Source: Prevotella sp. UBA2754 (GTDB lineage Bacteria > Bacteroidota > Bacteroidia > Bacteroidales > Bacteroidaceae). Taken from it: DNA of 5,757 bases. The stretch spans positions 141,954 to 147,710 of the forward strand of contig DEJG01000022.1 in NCBI GenBank assembly GCA_002353295.1, written 5' to 3'. This document shows positions 1-5,719 of this stretch, piece after piece; position 1 is the first letter of the stretch, and every line of letters begins with the position of its first letter. A model generated the notes under the pieces. The model saw only the letters and a list, made by a program, of their open reading frames with translations. It did no database searches and had not been told where the DNA came from. The position numbers were made by a program, and so were the translations under genes.

Positions 1-326
1 AGCAGAGCCTCGCCCATCTTCAGGGCAGCAGCCTGCTCCTGAGCCTTAGCGCAGTCGGGAGCAAAAGCAACGGGAACACCCAGAGCCTTCTCCACAGCCT
101 CGCGAATCTGACCCAGACTCTTCTTCATGTCAACCTTTCCTTTGGGCTTGCCCATGTGCGACATGATGATAACAGCACCACCGTCAGCCAGAATCTTCTT
201 CAGTGTGGGCAGTGCACCGCGGATACGGGTGTCGTCAGTGATCTTACCATTCTCATCCAAGGGTACGTTGAAATCTACACGTACAATTGCCTTCTTACCG
301 GCAAAGTTCATTTCATTGATTGTCAT
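1..326 (-). CDS. pgk: Phosphoglycerate kinase, N-terminal 108 codons (partial, runs off the window)
   Basis: Cytosolic glycolytic enzyme that transfers phosphate between 1,3-bisphosphoglycerate and ADP. The visible part begins MTINEMNFAGKKAIVRVDFN and covers the start of the N-terminal, 3-phosphoglycerate-binding domain. Family landmarks seen: VRVDFNVPLDE (residues 15-25, with the substrate-binding Asp18 and Asn20), DDTRIRGALPTLKKIL (31-46, where Arg34 matches the conserved substrate-binding Arg), and SHMGKPKG (56-63), the equivalent of the usual SHLGRPxG. Lys60 stands where most PGKs have Arg. The full protein is normally about 390-420 residues, so roughly three quarters lies outside the window. 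The ATG at 326-324 is the natural start: it gives the usual PGK N-terminus and sits about 40 bases downstream of a TAnnTTTG box. There is no clear Shine-Dalgarno; the leader is A/T-rich, as is common in Bacteroidota. Identity is near certain. Confidence 0.97.
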   Translation of the reverse strand, partial: MTINEMNFAGKKAIVRVDFNVPLDENGKITDDTRIRGALPTLKKILADGGAVIIMSHMGKPKGKVDMKKSLGQIREAVEKALGVPVAFAPDCAKAQEQAAALKMGEAL

Positions 327-367
327 AATGCTGTATAATTAAAAATATTGAATATTCAAATCGAGCA

Positions 368-375
368 CAAAGATA
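368..375 (-). promoter_or_regulatory. Putative -7 promoter box for pgk (TATCTTTG)
   Basis: Read on the minus strand the bases are TATCTTTG, an exact match to the Bacteroidota primary sigma factor -7 consensus TAnnTTTG. It lies 41 bases upstream of the pgk ATG, giving a short A/T-rich leader of about 35 bases. No convincing TTTG element is visible at the expected -33 distance; that position falls in the heptamer repeat. The assignment rests on the consensus match and position only. Confidence 0.6.
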
Positions 376-383
376 CGAAAATA

Positions 384-411
384 AGTTCATAGTTCATAGT
401 TCACAGTTCAT
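384..411. repeat. Heptamer tandem repeat, four copies of AGTTCAT
   Basis: Four consecutive 7-bp units are visible: AGTTCAT (384-390), AGTTCAT (391-397), AGTTCAC (398-404) and AGTTCAT (405-411). One base departs from perfect repetition. The array lies between the divergent promoters of pgk and the CobW-family gene, just upstream of the pgk -7 box, where its -33 element would be expected. A related 7-bp repeat (AGTTGAG type) occurs inside the TonB receptor gene at 3983-4015. The function is unknown; slippage-prone filler and a regulatory spacer are both possible. Confidence 0.85.
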
Positions 412-482
412 AATTTAAAACTTTTTTGCTTACCATTATAAATAATGTAAGGCAGAGTTGTCAAAAAGTCGAAGAAAACTTG

Positions 483-490
483 TAACTTTG
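483..490 (+). promoter_or_regulatory. Putative -7 promoter box for the GTPase-permease operon (TAACTTTG)
   Basis: TAACTTTG followed by CA is an exact match to the Bacteroidota -7 consensus TAnnTTTG, 32 bases upstream of the ATG at 523. A TTG at 458-460 could serve as the -33 element, with a 22-base gap that is slightly longer than usual. The predicted leader is only about 25-30 bases, leaving no room for a riboswitch. No palindromic operator resembling a Zur or Fur box is evident around it. Confidence 0.65.
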
Positions 491-507
491 CACTCCGAAA
501 AGTAAAA

Positions 508-515
508 TAAGGAGA
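508..515 (+). promoter_or_regulatory. Ribosome binding site for the CobW-family gene
   Basis: TAAGGAGA lies with its last core G eight bases before the ATG at 523. It is an unusually good Shine-Dalgarno for this group, where many genes have none, and it fixes the start codon of the GTPase. Confidence 0.75.
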
Positions 516-522
516 AACGAAG

Positions 523-1749
523 ATGAATATTCCAAATGTTCCCGTCCTGCTGCTTACGGGTTATTTAGGCAGCGGTAAGACTACACTTCTGAACCGCATC
601 TTGCAGAACCAGAAGGGAATCAAGTTCGCGGTCATCGTGAATGATATCGGTGAAGTGAACATTGACGCCGACCTGATTGAGAAGGGTGGAGTAGTGGGCC
701 AACAGGACGATTCGCTGGTGGCACTGCAGAACGGCTGCATCTGCTGTACGCTGAAGATGGATTTGGTGAAGCAGTTGCAGGAGATTCTCGCCATGCACCG
801 CTTCGACTATATCGTGATTGAGGCCAGTGGCATCTGCGAGCCCGGTCCTATTGCCCAGACCATCGTCAGCATTCCGTCGCTGGGTCCGGAATATATCAAG
901 GACGGCTATCTGCAGTTGGACAGCATCGTGACCGTGGTGGATGCACTGCGTATGCGCGACGAGTTCCAGGGTGGACACGACCTGCTGCGCCAGAATATTG
1001 ACGAGGAGGATATTGAGAACCTGGTGATTCAGCAGATTGAGTTCTGTAATACCATCCTGCTGAACAAGGCCTCAGAAGTGTCGAAGGAGGAGTTGGGCGA
1101 GGTGCGCCAGATTATCCGTACCATTCAGCCCAAGGCCGATATCATCGAGTGCGACTACTGCGACGTTGACCTCGACCGTCTGATTCATACCGAGAAGTTT
1201 AACTTCGATGAAGTGGCTACCTCTGCCGCTTGGATTCAGGAGATAGAAGGTCACCACGACGACGATGATGATGACGACGATGAGCACGAACATCATCATC
1301 ATGAACATGACCATGACCACGAGCATGAGCACGAACATCACCATCATCACCACCATCATCATCACGATGAGGGCGAGGCGGAGGAGTACGGCATCGGTAC
1401 GTTTGTCTATTATGCCCGTCGGCCGCTGAACCTCGGACTGTTCGACGAATTCGTGGCTCGCAAGTGGCCTAAGAGCATCATCCGTGCCAAGGGCATCTGC
1501 TACTTCAAGGGCGAGGAAGATACGTGCTACGTCTTCGAACAGGCAGGCCGTCAGGTGTCGCTGCGTGATGTCGGACAGTGGTATGCCACGATGCCGAAGG
1601 ACGAGTTGGAAAATATGATGGCGATGAATCCCCAACTTCAGAAGGATTGGGACTCAGAGTATGGCGACCGCATGCAGAAGTTGGTGTTTATCGGTCAGCA
1701 TCTGGATAAGGAGCAGATTACCGCCGACCTCGATTTCTGCTTGGCATAA
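523..1749 (+). CDS. CobW/COG0523-family G3E GTPase, putative metal chaperone, with His/Asp/Glu-rich tract
   Basis: Cytosolic P-loop GTPase of 408 residues, from a family that delivers metals (zinc, cobalt, or iron for nitrile hydratase) to client proteins using GTP hydrolysis. Seen in order: Walker A GYLGSGKT (13-20), NDIGEVNID (40-48), the family metal-binding motif GCICC (71-75), the Walker-B-like EASGICEP (100-107), VVDA (138-141), NKAS (181-184) at the guanine-specificity position, a 38-residue tract made only of His, Asp and Glu (244-281), and a CobW C-terminal domain (about 289-400) with RAKGICYF and GDRMQKLVFIG. The tract sits in the usual linker between GTPase and C-terminal domains. 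It is the first gene of a probable operon, with the permease 40 bp downstream. Odd points are the Ser for Asp in NKxD and the size of the acidic/His tract. The client and metal cannot be told from sequence; the family call is very secure. Confidence 0.95.
   Translation: MNIPNVPVLLLTGYLGSGKTTLLNRILQNQKGIKFAVIVNDIGEVNIDADLIEKGGVVGQQDDSLVALQNGCICCTLKMDLVKQLQEILAMHRFDYIVIEASGICEPGPIAQTIVSIPSLGPEYIKDGYLQLDSIVTVVDALRMRDEFQGGHDLLRQNIDEEDIENLVIQQIEFCNTILLNKASEVSKEELGEVRQIIRTIQPKADIIECDYCDVDLDRLIHTEKFNFDEVATSAAWIQEIEGHHDDDDDDDDEHEHHHHEHDHDHEHEHEHHHHHHHHHHDEGEAEEYGIGTFVYYARRPLNLGLFDEFVARKWPKSIIRAKGICYFKGEEDTCYVFEQAGRQVSLRDVGQWYATMPKDELENMMAMNPQLQKDWDSEYGDRMQKLVFIGQHLDKEQITADLDFCLA
1252..1365 (+). other. 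Region encoding an uninterrupted 38-residue His/Asp/Glu metal-binding tract
   Basis: Codons 244-281 of the GTPase encode 22 His and 16 acidic residues with nothing else between them: two His, eight Asp, then alternating His and Glu/Asp, ending in ten consecutive His. Codons are mixed (CAC/CAT, GAC/GAT, GAG/GAA), so the tract is not a fresh run of one triplet. His-rich linkers are known in COG0523 proteins and thought to store or buffer metal. The following residues (DEGEAEEYG) continue the acidic character into the C-terminal domain. Confidence 0.9.
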
Positions 1750-1772
1750 CTTGCAGTTTTGATGATTGTAAG

Positions 1773-1778
1773 AAAGGA
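1773..1778 (+). promoter_or_regulatory. Ribosome binding site for the SLC13-type permease
   Basis: AAAGGA lies 11 bases before the ATG at 1790, a slightly long but usable Shine-Dalgarno spacing. The 40-base gap after the GTPase stop holds no TAnnTTTG box and no hairpin, which supports co-transcription of the two genes. Confidence 0.55.
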
Positions 1779-1789
1779 ATAATAATACG

Positions 1790-3586
1790 ATGGAAACATA
1801 CATTTTTTTAGGTTTTAATTTGCATGCATGGATAACCATTGTTACCGTGCTGGCTATGTTTGCAACCCTATTGCTGACGAAGCTCCGCACGGACTTGGTC
1901 TTCCTGGCGGCTATCGGTGTGTTGTACGTCACGGGCGTGCTGGATGCGAAGGATGCCTTTTCGGGCTTCAGCTCTACATCGGTGATTGTCATCGGTGTGC
2001 TGTTTGTGGTCGTGGCGGGACTGACCCATACGGGCGTACTGCAGTGGATCGTGAAAAACCTGCTGGGTCAGCCCTCAAGCTATGGTAAAGCCGTTGTGCG
2101 ACTGATGCTGCCCGTTGCGGCACTCAGTTCGTTCTTGAGCAATACCACTGTGGTAGCTATGTTTGTGGGCATCGTGAAGATGTGGTCGAAGAAGTTAGGT
2201 ATTTCACCGTCAAAACTGCTGATTCCCCTGAGCTATGCGTCGGGAATGGGCGGCGTTTGTACGTTGATTGGTACACCACCGAACCTGATTATCTCCGGAC
2301 TCTATGCCGACGAGACGGGAAAGACGATGAATGTGCTGGCTACCACGATTCCCGGACTGTTCTGCCTGTTTGTCGGCGTGCTGTCCATCATTGCCATGCG
2401 TAAACTGCTGCCCAACCGTAAGACACCAGAGTCGGCTTTCGAAGATACGTCGGAATATACGGTCGAACTCCTGGTGCCTTCCGACAATCCCTGCGTGGGC
2501 AAGACGTTGGGCGAAGCAGGACTGTTTCACGTCAATGGCGGTTCGCTGCTTGAGATATTCCACTTCGACGAAGTGCCTACCCCCGTTACCGAAGGCGAGT
2601 TCATTCTGGGTGGCGACCGCTTGGTGTATGCGGGTCAGATAGCCGATATCCTGGAATTGAAGAACAGTCACGGACTGGTCAGTGCCGACCACCATGTGTT
2701 CAGTCTTGACGAGGTGGACTCCCACCGCCAGTTGCGCACGGCATACGTCACTTTCGGCAGCAATCTGATAGGAAGCACGATTGCCAAGCGTTCGTTCGAG
2801 AAGAAGAACAATATGACGCTGGTGGCTGTGGCGCGTCGCGGCGTCCGCATCGACCAGTCGCCCCGCGATGTGGTGCTGAAGGCTGGTGATACTTTGCTCT
2901 TCGAGTGTCCTCCCCGCATGAATGTCGATACCGATCAGCTGTCGTCGCAGTTGCACTTCTTCGACAGCGACCAGGTGGTGACCATTGATGGTAAGACGCT
3001 CGTCTCGACCGTCATCATGATAGCGATGGTGGCACTTTCTGCGCTGAACGTCATGCCGCTGTTGCAGTGTGCGTTCATTGCCGCCGCAGCCATGCTGGTG
3101 ATGGGCTGCTGTACGCCCGACCAAGCCATGAAGTCGGTGAACTGGGACATTCTGATGGTATTCGCATGCAGTGTGGTGCTGGGAGTAGCTATTCAGCAGA
3201 CGGGCATTGCCGAGCGTATGGCTACGGGCATCCTCGATGTCTGCGGCACTAATCCACTGGTGGTGATGACAGCCATCTGCCTCGTGGGAACTTTTCTTAC
3301 TGAGTTTATTTCGAACACGGCGGCGGGAGCTATCTTCTTCCCCATTATGTATGAGGCTGCCGAGAAGTTGGGCTATGACCCGTATCCGTTCCTGATAGCG
3401 CTGATGATCAGTGTCAGCAGCAGTTTTGCTACGCCTATCGGTTCGCCTACCCACATGTTGGTGTATGGTCCTGGCGGTTACCGCTTCAGCGACTTTATGC
3501 GCATCGGACTGCTGATGAACCTTATCATCCTTGCTGCCAACATTCTGATTGTTAATATAGTCTATCCACTCACTCCGCTGCCATAA
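1790..3586 (+). CDS. SLC13/DASS-type permease with central RCK_C (TrkA_C)-like region
   Basis: Inner-membrane transporter of 598 residues. The N-terminal membrane half (about 12-204) includes LSNTT with the Ser117-Asn118-Thr119 signature and GTPPN (161-165). A soluble insert (about 205-395) looks like two RCK_C/TrkA_C units: one near 221-300 (VGKTLGEAGL) and one near 312-373 (GSNLIGSTIAKRSF, VARRG, LKAGDTLLFE). The C-terminal membrane half (about 404-598) has the matching Ser508-Asn509-Thr510 in TEFISNTAAG and PIGSPTH (549-555). Paired SNT motifs bind sodium and substrate in structurally known DASS carriers, so sodium-coupled uptake of a dicarboxylate, sulfate or similar anion is inferred. 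The split layout with RCK_C units matches proteins usually annotated as SLC13 family permease or sulfate-type transporters. The substrate is unknown. It is the second gene after the CobW-type GTPase. Its last codons form the left arm of the terminator hairpin. Confidence 0.92.
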   Translation: METYIFLGFNLHAWITIVTVLAMFATLLLTKLRTDLVFLAAIGVLYVTGVLDAKDAFSGFSSTSVIVIGVLFVVVAGLTHTGVLQWIVKNLLGQPSSYGKAVVRLMLPVAALSSFLSNTTVVAMFVGIVKMWSKKLGISPSKLLIPLSYASGMGGVCTLIGTPPNLIISGLYADETGKTMNVLATTIPGLFCLFVGVLSIIAMRKLLPNRKTPESAFEDTSEYTVELLVPSDNPCVGKTLGEAGLFHVNGGSLLEIFHFDEVPTPVTEGEFILGGDRLVYAGQIADILELKNSHGLVSADHHVFSLDEVDSHRQLRTAYVTFGSNLIGSTIAKRSFEKKNNMTLVAVARRGVRIDQSPRDVVLKAGDTLLFECPPRMNVDTDQLSSQLHFFDSDQVVTIDGKTLVSTVIMIAMVALSALNVMPLLQCAFIAAAAMLVMGCCTPDQAMKSVNWDILMVFACSVVLGVAIQQTGIAERMATGILDVCGTNPLVVMTAICLVGTFLTEFISNTAAGAIFFPIMYEAAEKLGYDPYPFLIALMISVSSSFATPIGSPTHMLVYGPGGYRFSDFMRIGLLMNLIILAANILIVNIVYPLTPLP

Positions 3587-3621
3587 TGGTGCAGCGGAGT
3601 GAGTGGATAGACTTGCTTTTT
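3561..3621 (+). terminator. Rho-independent terminator overlapping the end of the permease gene
   Basis: A perfect 21-bp inverted repeat (3561-3581 with 3591-3611) encloses a 9-base loop, followed after five bases by a run of five T (3617-3621). The left arm is the last codons of the permease (…VYPLTPLP), and the TAA stop (3584-3586) lies in the loop. The right arm ends 12 bases before the stop codon of the convergent TonB receptor. The T run supports termination of plus-strand transcripts; on the minus strand the hairpin is followed by mixed A/T sequence, so it would be a weak intrinsic terminator there but could still protect the 3' end. Confidence 0.9.
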
Positions 3622-3623
3622 CG

Positions 3624-5651
3624 TTAGATTCCAAACTTTACGCCTGCCGACAGCCAGAAGCCTGGCTGGGCTACGTTGCCGTAATCGACGTAGCGATGCG
3701 ATAGCAGGTTGTTGGCCTCTACATATACATATAATAAGGTGGAAGCCTGCCAACCGGCACGCGCGTCGATGATGGAGTAGGGGTGATAGTTCTTCACATC
3801 ACCGTCCACCGTCGTATAGCTGCCCATGCGGTCCTGGTAGCGATACTTCACGGTGAGCGCCAGTTGCTGTGTCAGTTTCAGATCGACCGATGCCGTCAGC
3901 TTATGGCGTAGATACTCCAGCGAGTATTGCGACTGCAAGTGCTCTTCCAAGTCCTTGTCCTGATGCAGATAACAGTAGGATAAGTTGAGAGTTGAGAATT
4001 GAGTGTTGAGAGTTGCTGACGCTTCCACTCCGGTGGTGTTTACCTTCGTATGGTTGACACTCTGCCACACGGGTTCCGCCTCGCGTGTGTCCATCACCCA
4101 GTCTATCATGTTGCGGGCATGGTGGCGGAATACGCTGGCTTTGGCGGTAAAGTGTGCCGAGCTGTATTTCACACCGCCCTCGACGGCATGCAGTTCCTCG
4201 GGCTTCAGGTATTTGTCGGCCTTATGACCGCCCACGCTGTAGTAGAGTTCGGTGAACGACGGCATGCGCAGCGAGGAATTATATGAGGCGTAGATTTTCC
4301 AGTTCGTGCCGATGCGATAGCTGGCGTCGAAGCCCGGGTAGAGCTTGAAGGGCATCTGGTTCCACGTGTTCTTGACGGCAATGAAGCCAGCCGAGAGGGT
4401 GAAGCGCTTCAGCAGGATGTTGTGCTCCAAGTGGAAAGAGAGATTCGAACGGTTGAGCCCCACCTTGTAGTGGCTGAACGCTTCGGAGAGAGGTTCGCCC
4501 AGGTTGGTGCTCACGATGTCCTCGTTGCGGAACTCGGCACCGAAGGCGGTGCGGCCCAGCAGCCAGTCGAAGTAGCTATTCAAACTGAGACCAAAGACGT
4601 CGATGCGGTGGTAGTTGAAGGGCACCTTTGTTTCTGACCCGCGAATGAGTTCGAAGCGGTCGTGCGACCGATTCCAGTTGATGCTGGGGCGCAGGTGTAG
4701 CGGTCCTACGGTAAAATCGCCTTGCAGGGCGGTGAAAATCTTCACGGTCTTCTCAAACTGTTCGTCGAACTTCGCACTGTAGAATGTGTTCGAACCGAAA
4801 CCCTTTGTGGACAGTCCTGCATGCCATTTCAGGCGACGGTCCTCATGACCATATTCGCCTTGATAGAACACTTTGCCCCCGCTGTAGTCGCTGTTCAGTG
4901 CGCCACTCTTCGCACGGCTGTAGCCGTCGCTGCGAGTGTAGTTGGCACTCAGGCTGTGATGCCCCATCGCCAGGCGCCCTGCTGTCGACAGATAGCCGAA
5001 GGAACCGCCTTCGAGCCGGACGTCAGCCTTGTTGCTGCTGGCGGTGCGCGTCACGATGTTAATCGCCCCTACCAATGAACTGGTGCCATAGACACGACCG
5101 GCAGGACCCTCGAGGATTTCGATGCGCTCGATGTCCATGATGTCGCAAGGCAGGTCGAAGGCATTGTGGCCCGTCTGCGGATCGCAAATATTGATGCCGT
5201 TCAGTAGGATGGTGATTTGCTCGCTCGTGGAGCCTCGGATGCCGATGTCGGTCTGCGCGCCAATGGGCCCTCGCTGACGGACATCTACGCCGACGGCGTA
5301 TTTCAGCAAATCGTTAATACTTTGTACTGGCGCCGCCTGTATTTCGTCGCGGCTCAGTACAGTGACCATTCTCGCTGCTTGCCCCAAAGCAAGCGGTGCG
5401 CGCGAGCCAGTGACCTCTACGTCGTCGAGGGTCGCTTCCTTGTCGGGGGCGGTGGGGGTGTCGGCAACGGAATTGCCGACCACGGTGGTTTTTCCATCAT
5501 CGTCGGTGGCGGCTGCTGCTGATTGCAGCGTCGCTACGCTCAGTACGCTGATGGTTACCACGCGTCCCAAACAGGCAAAGAGTGCCCATCGTTTCCGCGT
5601 GAACTGGCGGAAGCGGAGTGCTCTGCGCTGATTGAAATTTGGTTTGTACAT
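3624..5651 (-). CDS. TonB-dependent outer-membrane receptor, BtuB-like
   Basis: Outer-membrane 22-strand barrel transporter of 675 residues, powered by TonB-ExbBD. Parts seen: a long basic leader with RRALRFRQFTRKRWALF (9-25) and a hydrophobic stretch (31-42) ending in AAAA near 45-48, the likely signal peptide cleavage region; a polar linker (49-74); a TonB-box-like LDDVEVTGSR (75-84); a plug domain (about 85-205) with IRGSTSEQITILLNGI, DPQTGHNAFDLP (157-168), ERIEILEGPAGRVYGTSSLVG and INIVTR; then a barrel to VEANNLLSHRYVDYGN and a C-terminal FGI. It lacks the SusC-type N-terminal carboxypeptidase-like domain, so a polysaccharide receptor is unlikely. The DPQTGH plug motif resembles Bacteroidota BtuB-type receptors, suggesting a corrinoid or metal-chelate substrate, but siderophore receptors share much of this. 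The ATG at 5651 follows a TAnnTTTG box by about 26 bases. The gene is convergent with the GTPase-permease operon. A heptamer repeat forms residues 546-557. Confidence 0.93.
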   Translation of the reverse strand: MYKPNFNQRRALRFRQFTRKRWALFACLGRVVTISVLSVATLQSAAAATDDDGKTTVVGNSVADTPTAPDKEATLDDVEVTGSRAPLALGQAARMVTVLSRDEIQAAPVQSINDLLKYAVGVDVRQRGPIGAQTDIGIRGSTSEQITILLNGINICDPQTGHNAFDLPCDIMDIERIEILEGPAGRVYGTSSLVGAINIVTRTASSNKADVRLEGGSFGYLSTAGRLAMGHHSLSANYTRSDGYSRAKSGALNSDYSGGKVFYQGEYGHEDRRLKWHAGLSTKGFGSNTFYSAKFDEQFEKTVKIFTALQGDFTVGPLHLRPSINWNRSHDRFELIRGSETKVPFNYHRIDVFGLSLNSYFDWLLGRTAFGAEFRNEDIVSTNLGEPLSEAFSHYKVGLNRSNLSFHLEHNILLKRFTLSAGFIAVKNTWNQMPFKLYPGFDASYRIGTNWKIYASYNSSLRMPSFTELYYSVGGHKADKYLKPEELHAVEGGVKYSSAHFTAKASVFRHHARNMIDWVMDTREAEPVWQSVNHTKVNTTGVEASATLNTQFSTLNLSYCYLHQDKDLEEHLQSQYSLEYLRHKLTASVDLKLTQQLALTVKYRYQDRMGSYTTVDGDVKNYHPYSIIDARAGWQASTLLYVYVEANNLLSHRYVDYGNVAQPGFWLSAGVKFGI
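3983..4015. repeat. Heptamer tandem repeat (AGTTGAG type) inside the receptor coding sequence
   Basis: Plus-strand units are AGTTGAG (3983-3989), AGTTGAG (3990-3996), AATTGAG (3997-4003), TGTTGAG (4004-4010) and a partial AGTTG (4011-4015). On the coding strand they give residues 546-557, where TLN recurs at 547-549 and 554-556, exactly seven residues apart as a 7-bp repeat read in triplets predicts. The repeat has the same unit length and AGTT core as the intergenic array at 384-411. Confidence 0.85.
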
Positions 5652-5677
5652 ATAAAGGTTTATTTAAAAAAACGGTG

Positions 5678-5685
5678 CAAAGGTA
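5678..5685 (-). promoter_or_regulatory. Putative -7 promoter box for the TonB receptor (TACCTTTG)
   Basis: On the minus strand the bases read TACCTTTG followed by CA, an exact TAnnTTTG match, 26 bases upstream of the ATG at 5651. No clear TTTG is visible at -33. The predicted leader of about 20 bases is A/T-rich, has no Shine-Dalgarno, and is far too short for a cobalamin riboswitch. Confidence 0.65.
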
Positions 5686-5704
5686 ATGCTTATGCGTCAC
5701 TTTC

Positions 5705-5719
5705 TAACGGCTGTTAACG
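5705..5719. repeat. Direct repeat TAACG spaced by one helical turn upstream of the receptor promoter
   Basis: TAACG occurs at 5705-5709 and 5715-5719, start to start 10 bp, about 20-35 bp upstream of the receptor -7 box. The second copy overlaps the palindrome GTTAAC (5713-5718). Same-face half-sites at this position could bind an activator, but five-base repeats also arise by chance. The remaining bases to 5757 are A/T-rich with nothing else recognisable. Confidence 0.3.

Noticed and set aside
384..411. Possible CRISPR repeat or phase-variation promoter cassette
   Set aside because: Units are 7 bp with no spacers, so it is not a CRISPR. No flanking inverted repeats or recombinase gene mark an invertible promoter.
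421..428. T-run (cttttttg) as a terminator in the divergent intergenic region
   Set aside because: No hairpin of useful length precedes it on the plus strand, and no gene points towards it.
455..522. Zur or Fur operator in front of the metal-chaperone GTPase
   Set aside because: Metal control would fit the gene, but I see no inverted repeat resembling known Zur or Fur boxes between the promoter and the start codon.
1072..1635. Antisense open frame of 187 codons with a Met/Val-rich, membrane-like stretch
   Set aside because: The hydrophobic run is simply the complement of the His/Asp codon tract (CAT/CAC to ATG/GTG, GAC/GAT to GTC/ATC). It has no ribosome binding site or homology-like features.
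2210..3634. Long antisense open frame of 474 codons opposite the permease
   Set aside because: The product is His/Arg/Gln-rich with no recognisable motif, while the plus strand encodes a clear SLC13 permease. It is a shadow caused by codon bias in a GC-rich gene, and it even reads through the terminator hairpin.
3600..3660. Hairpin as a shared bidirectional terminator for the receptor gene
   Set aside because: On the minus strand the hairpin is followed by CTATATTAAC rather than a T run, so intrinsic termination in that direction is not well supported; it is annotated for the plus strand only.
4003..5631. Several plus-strand open frames opposite the TonB receptor
   Set aside because: They are low-quality translations rich in Cys, Arg and His, without start signals, and lie wholly inside a convincing 675-residue receptor gene.
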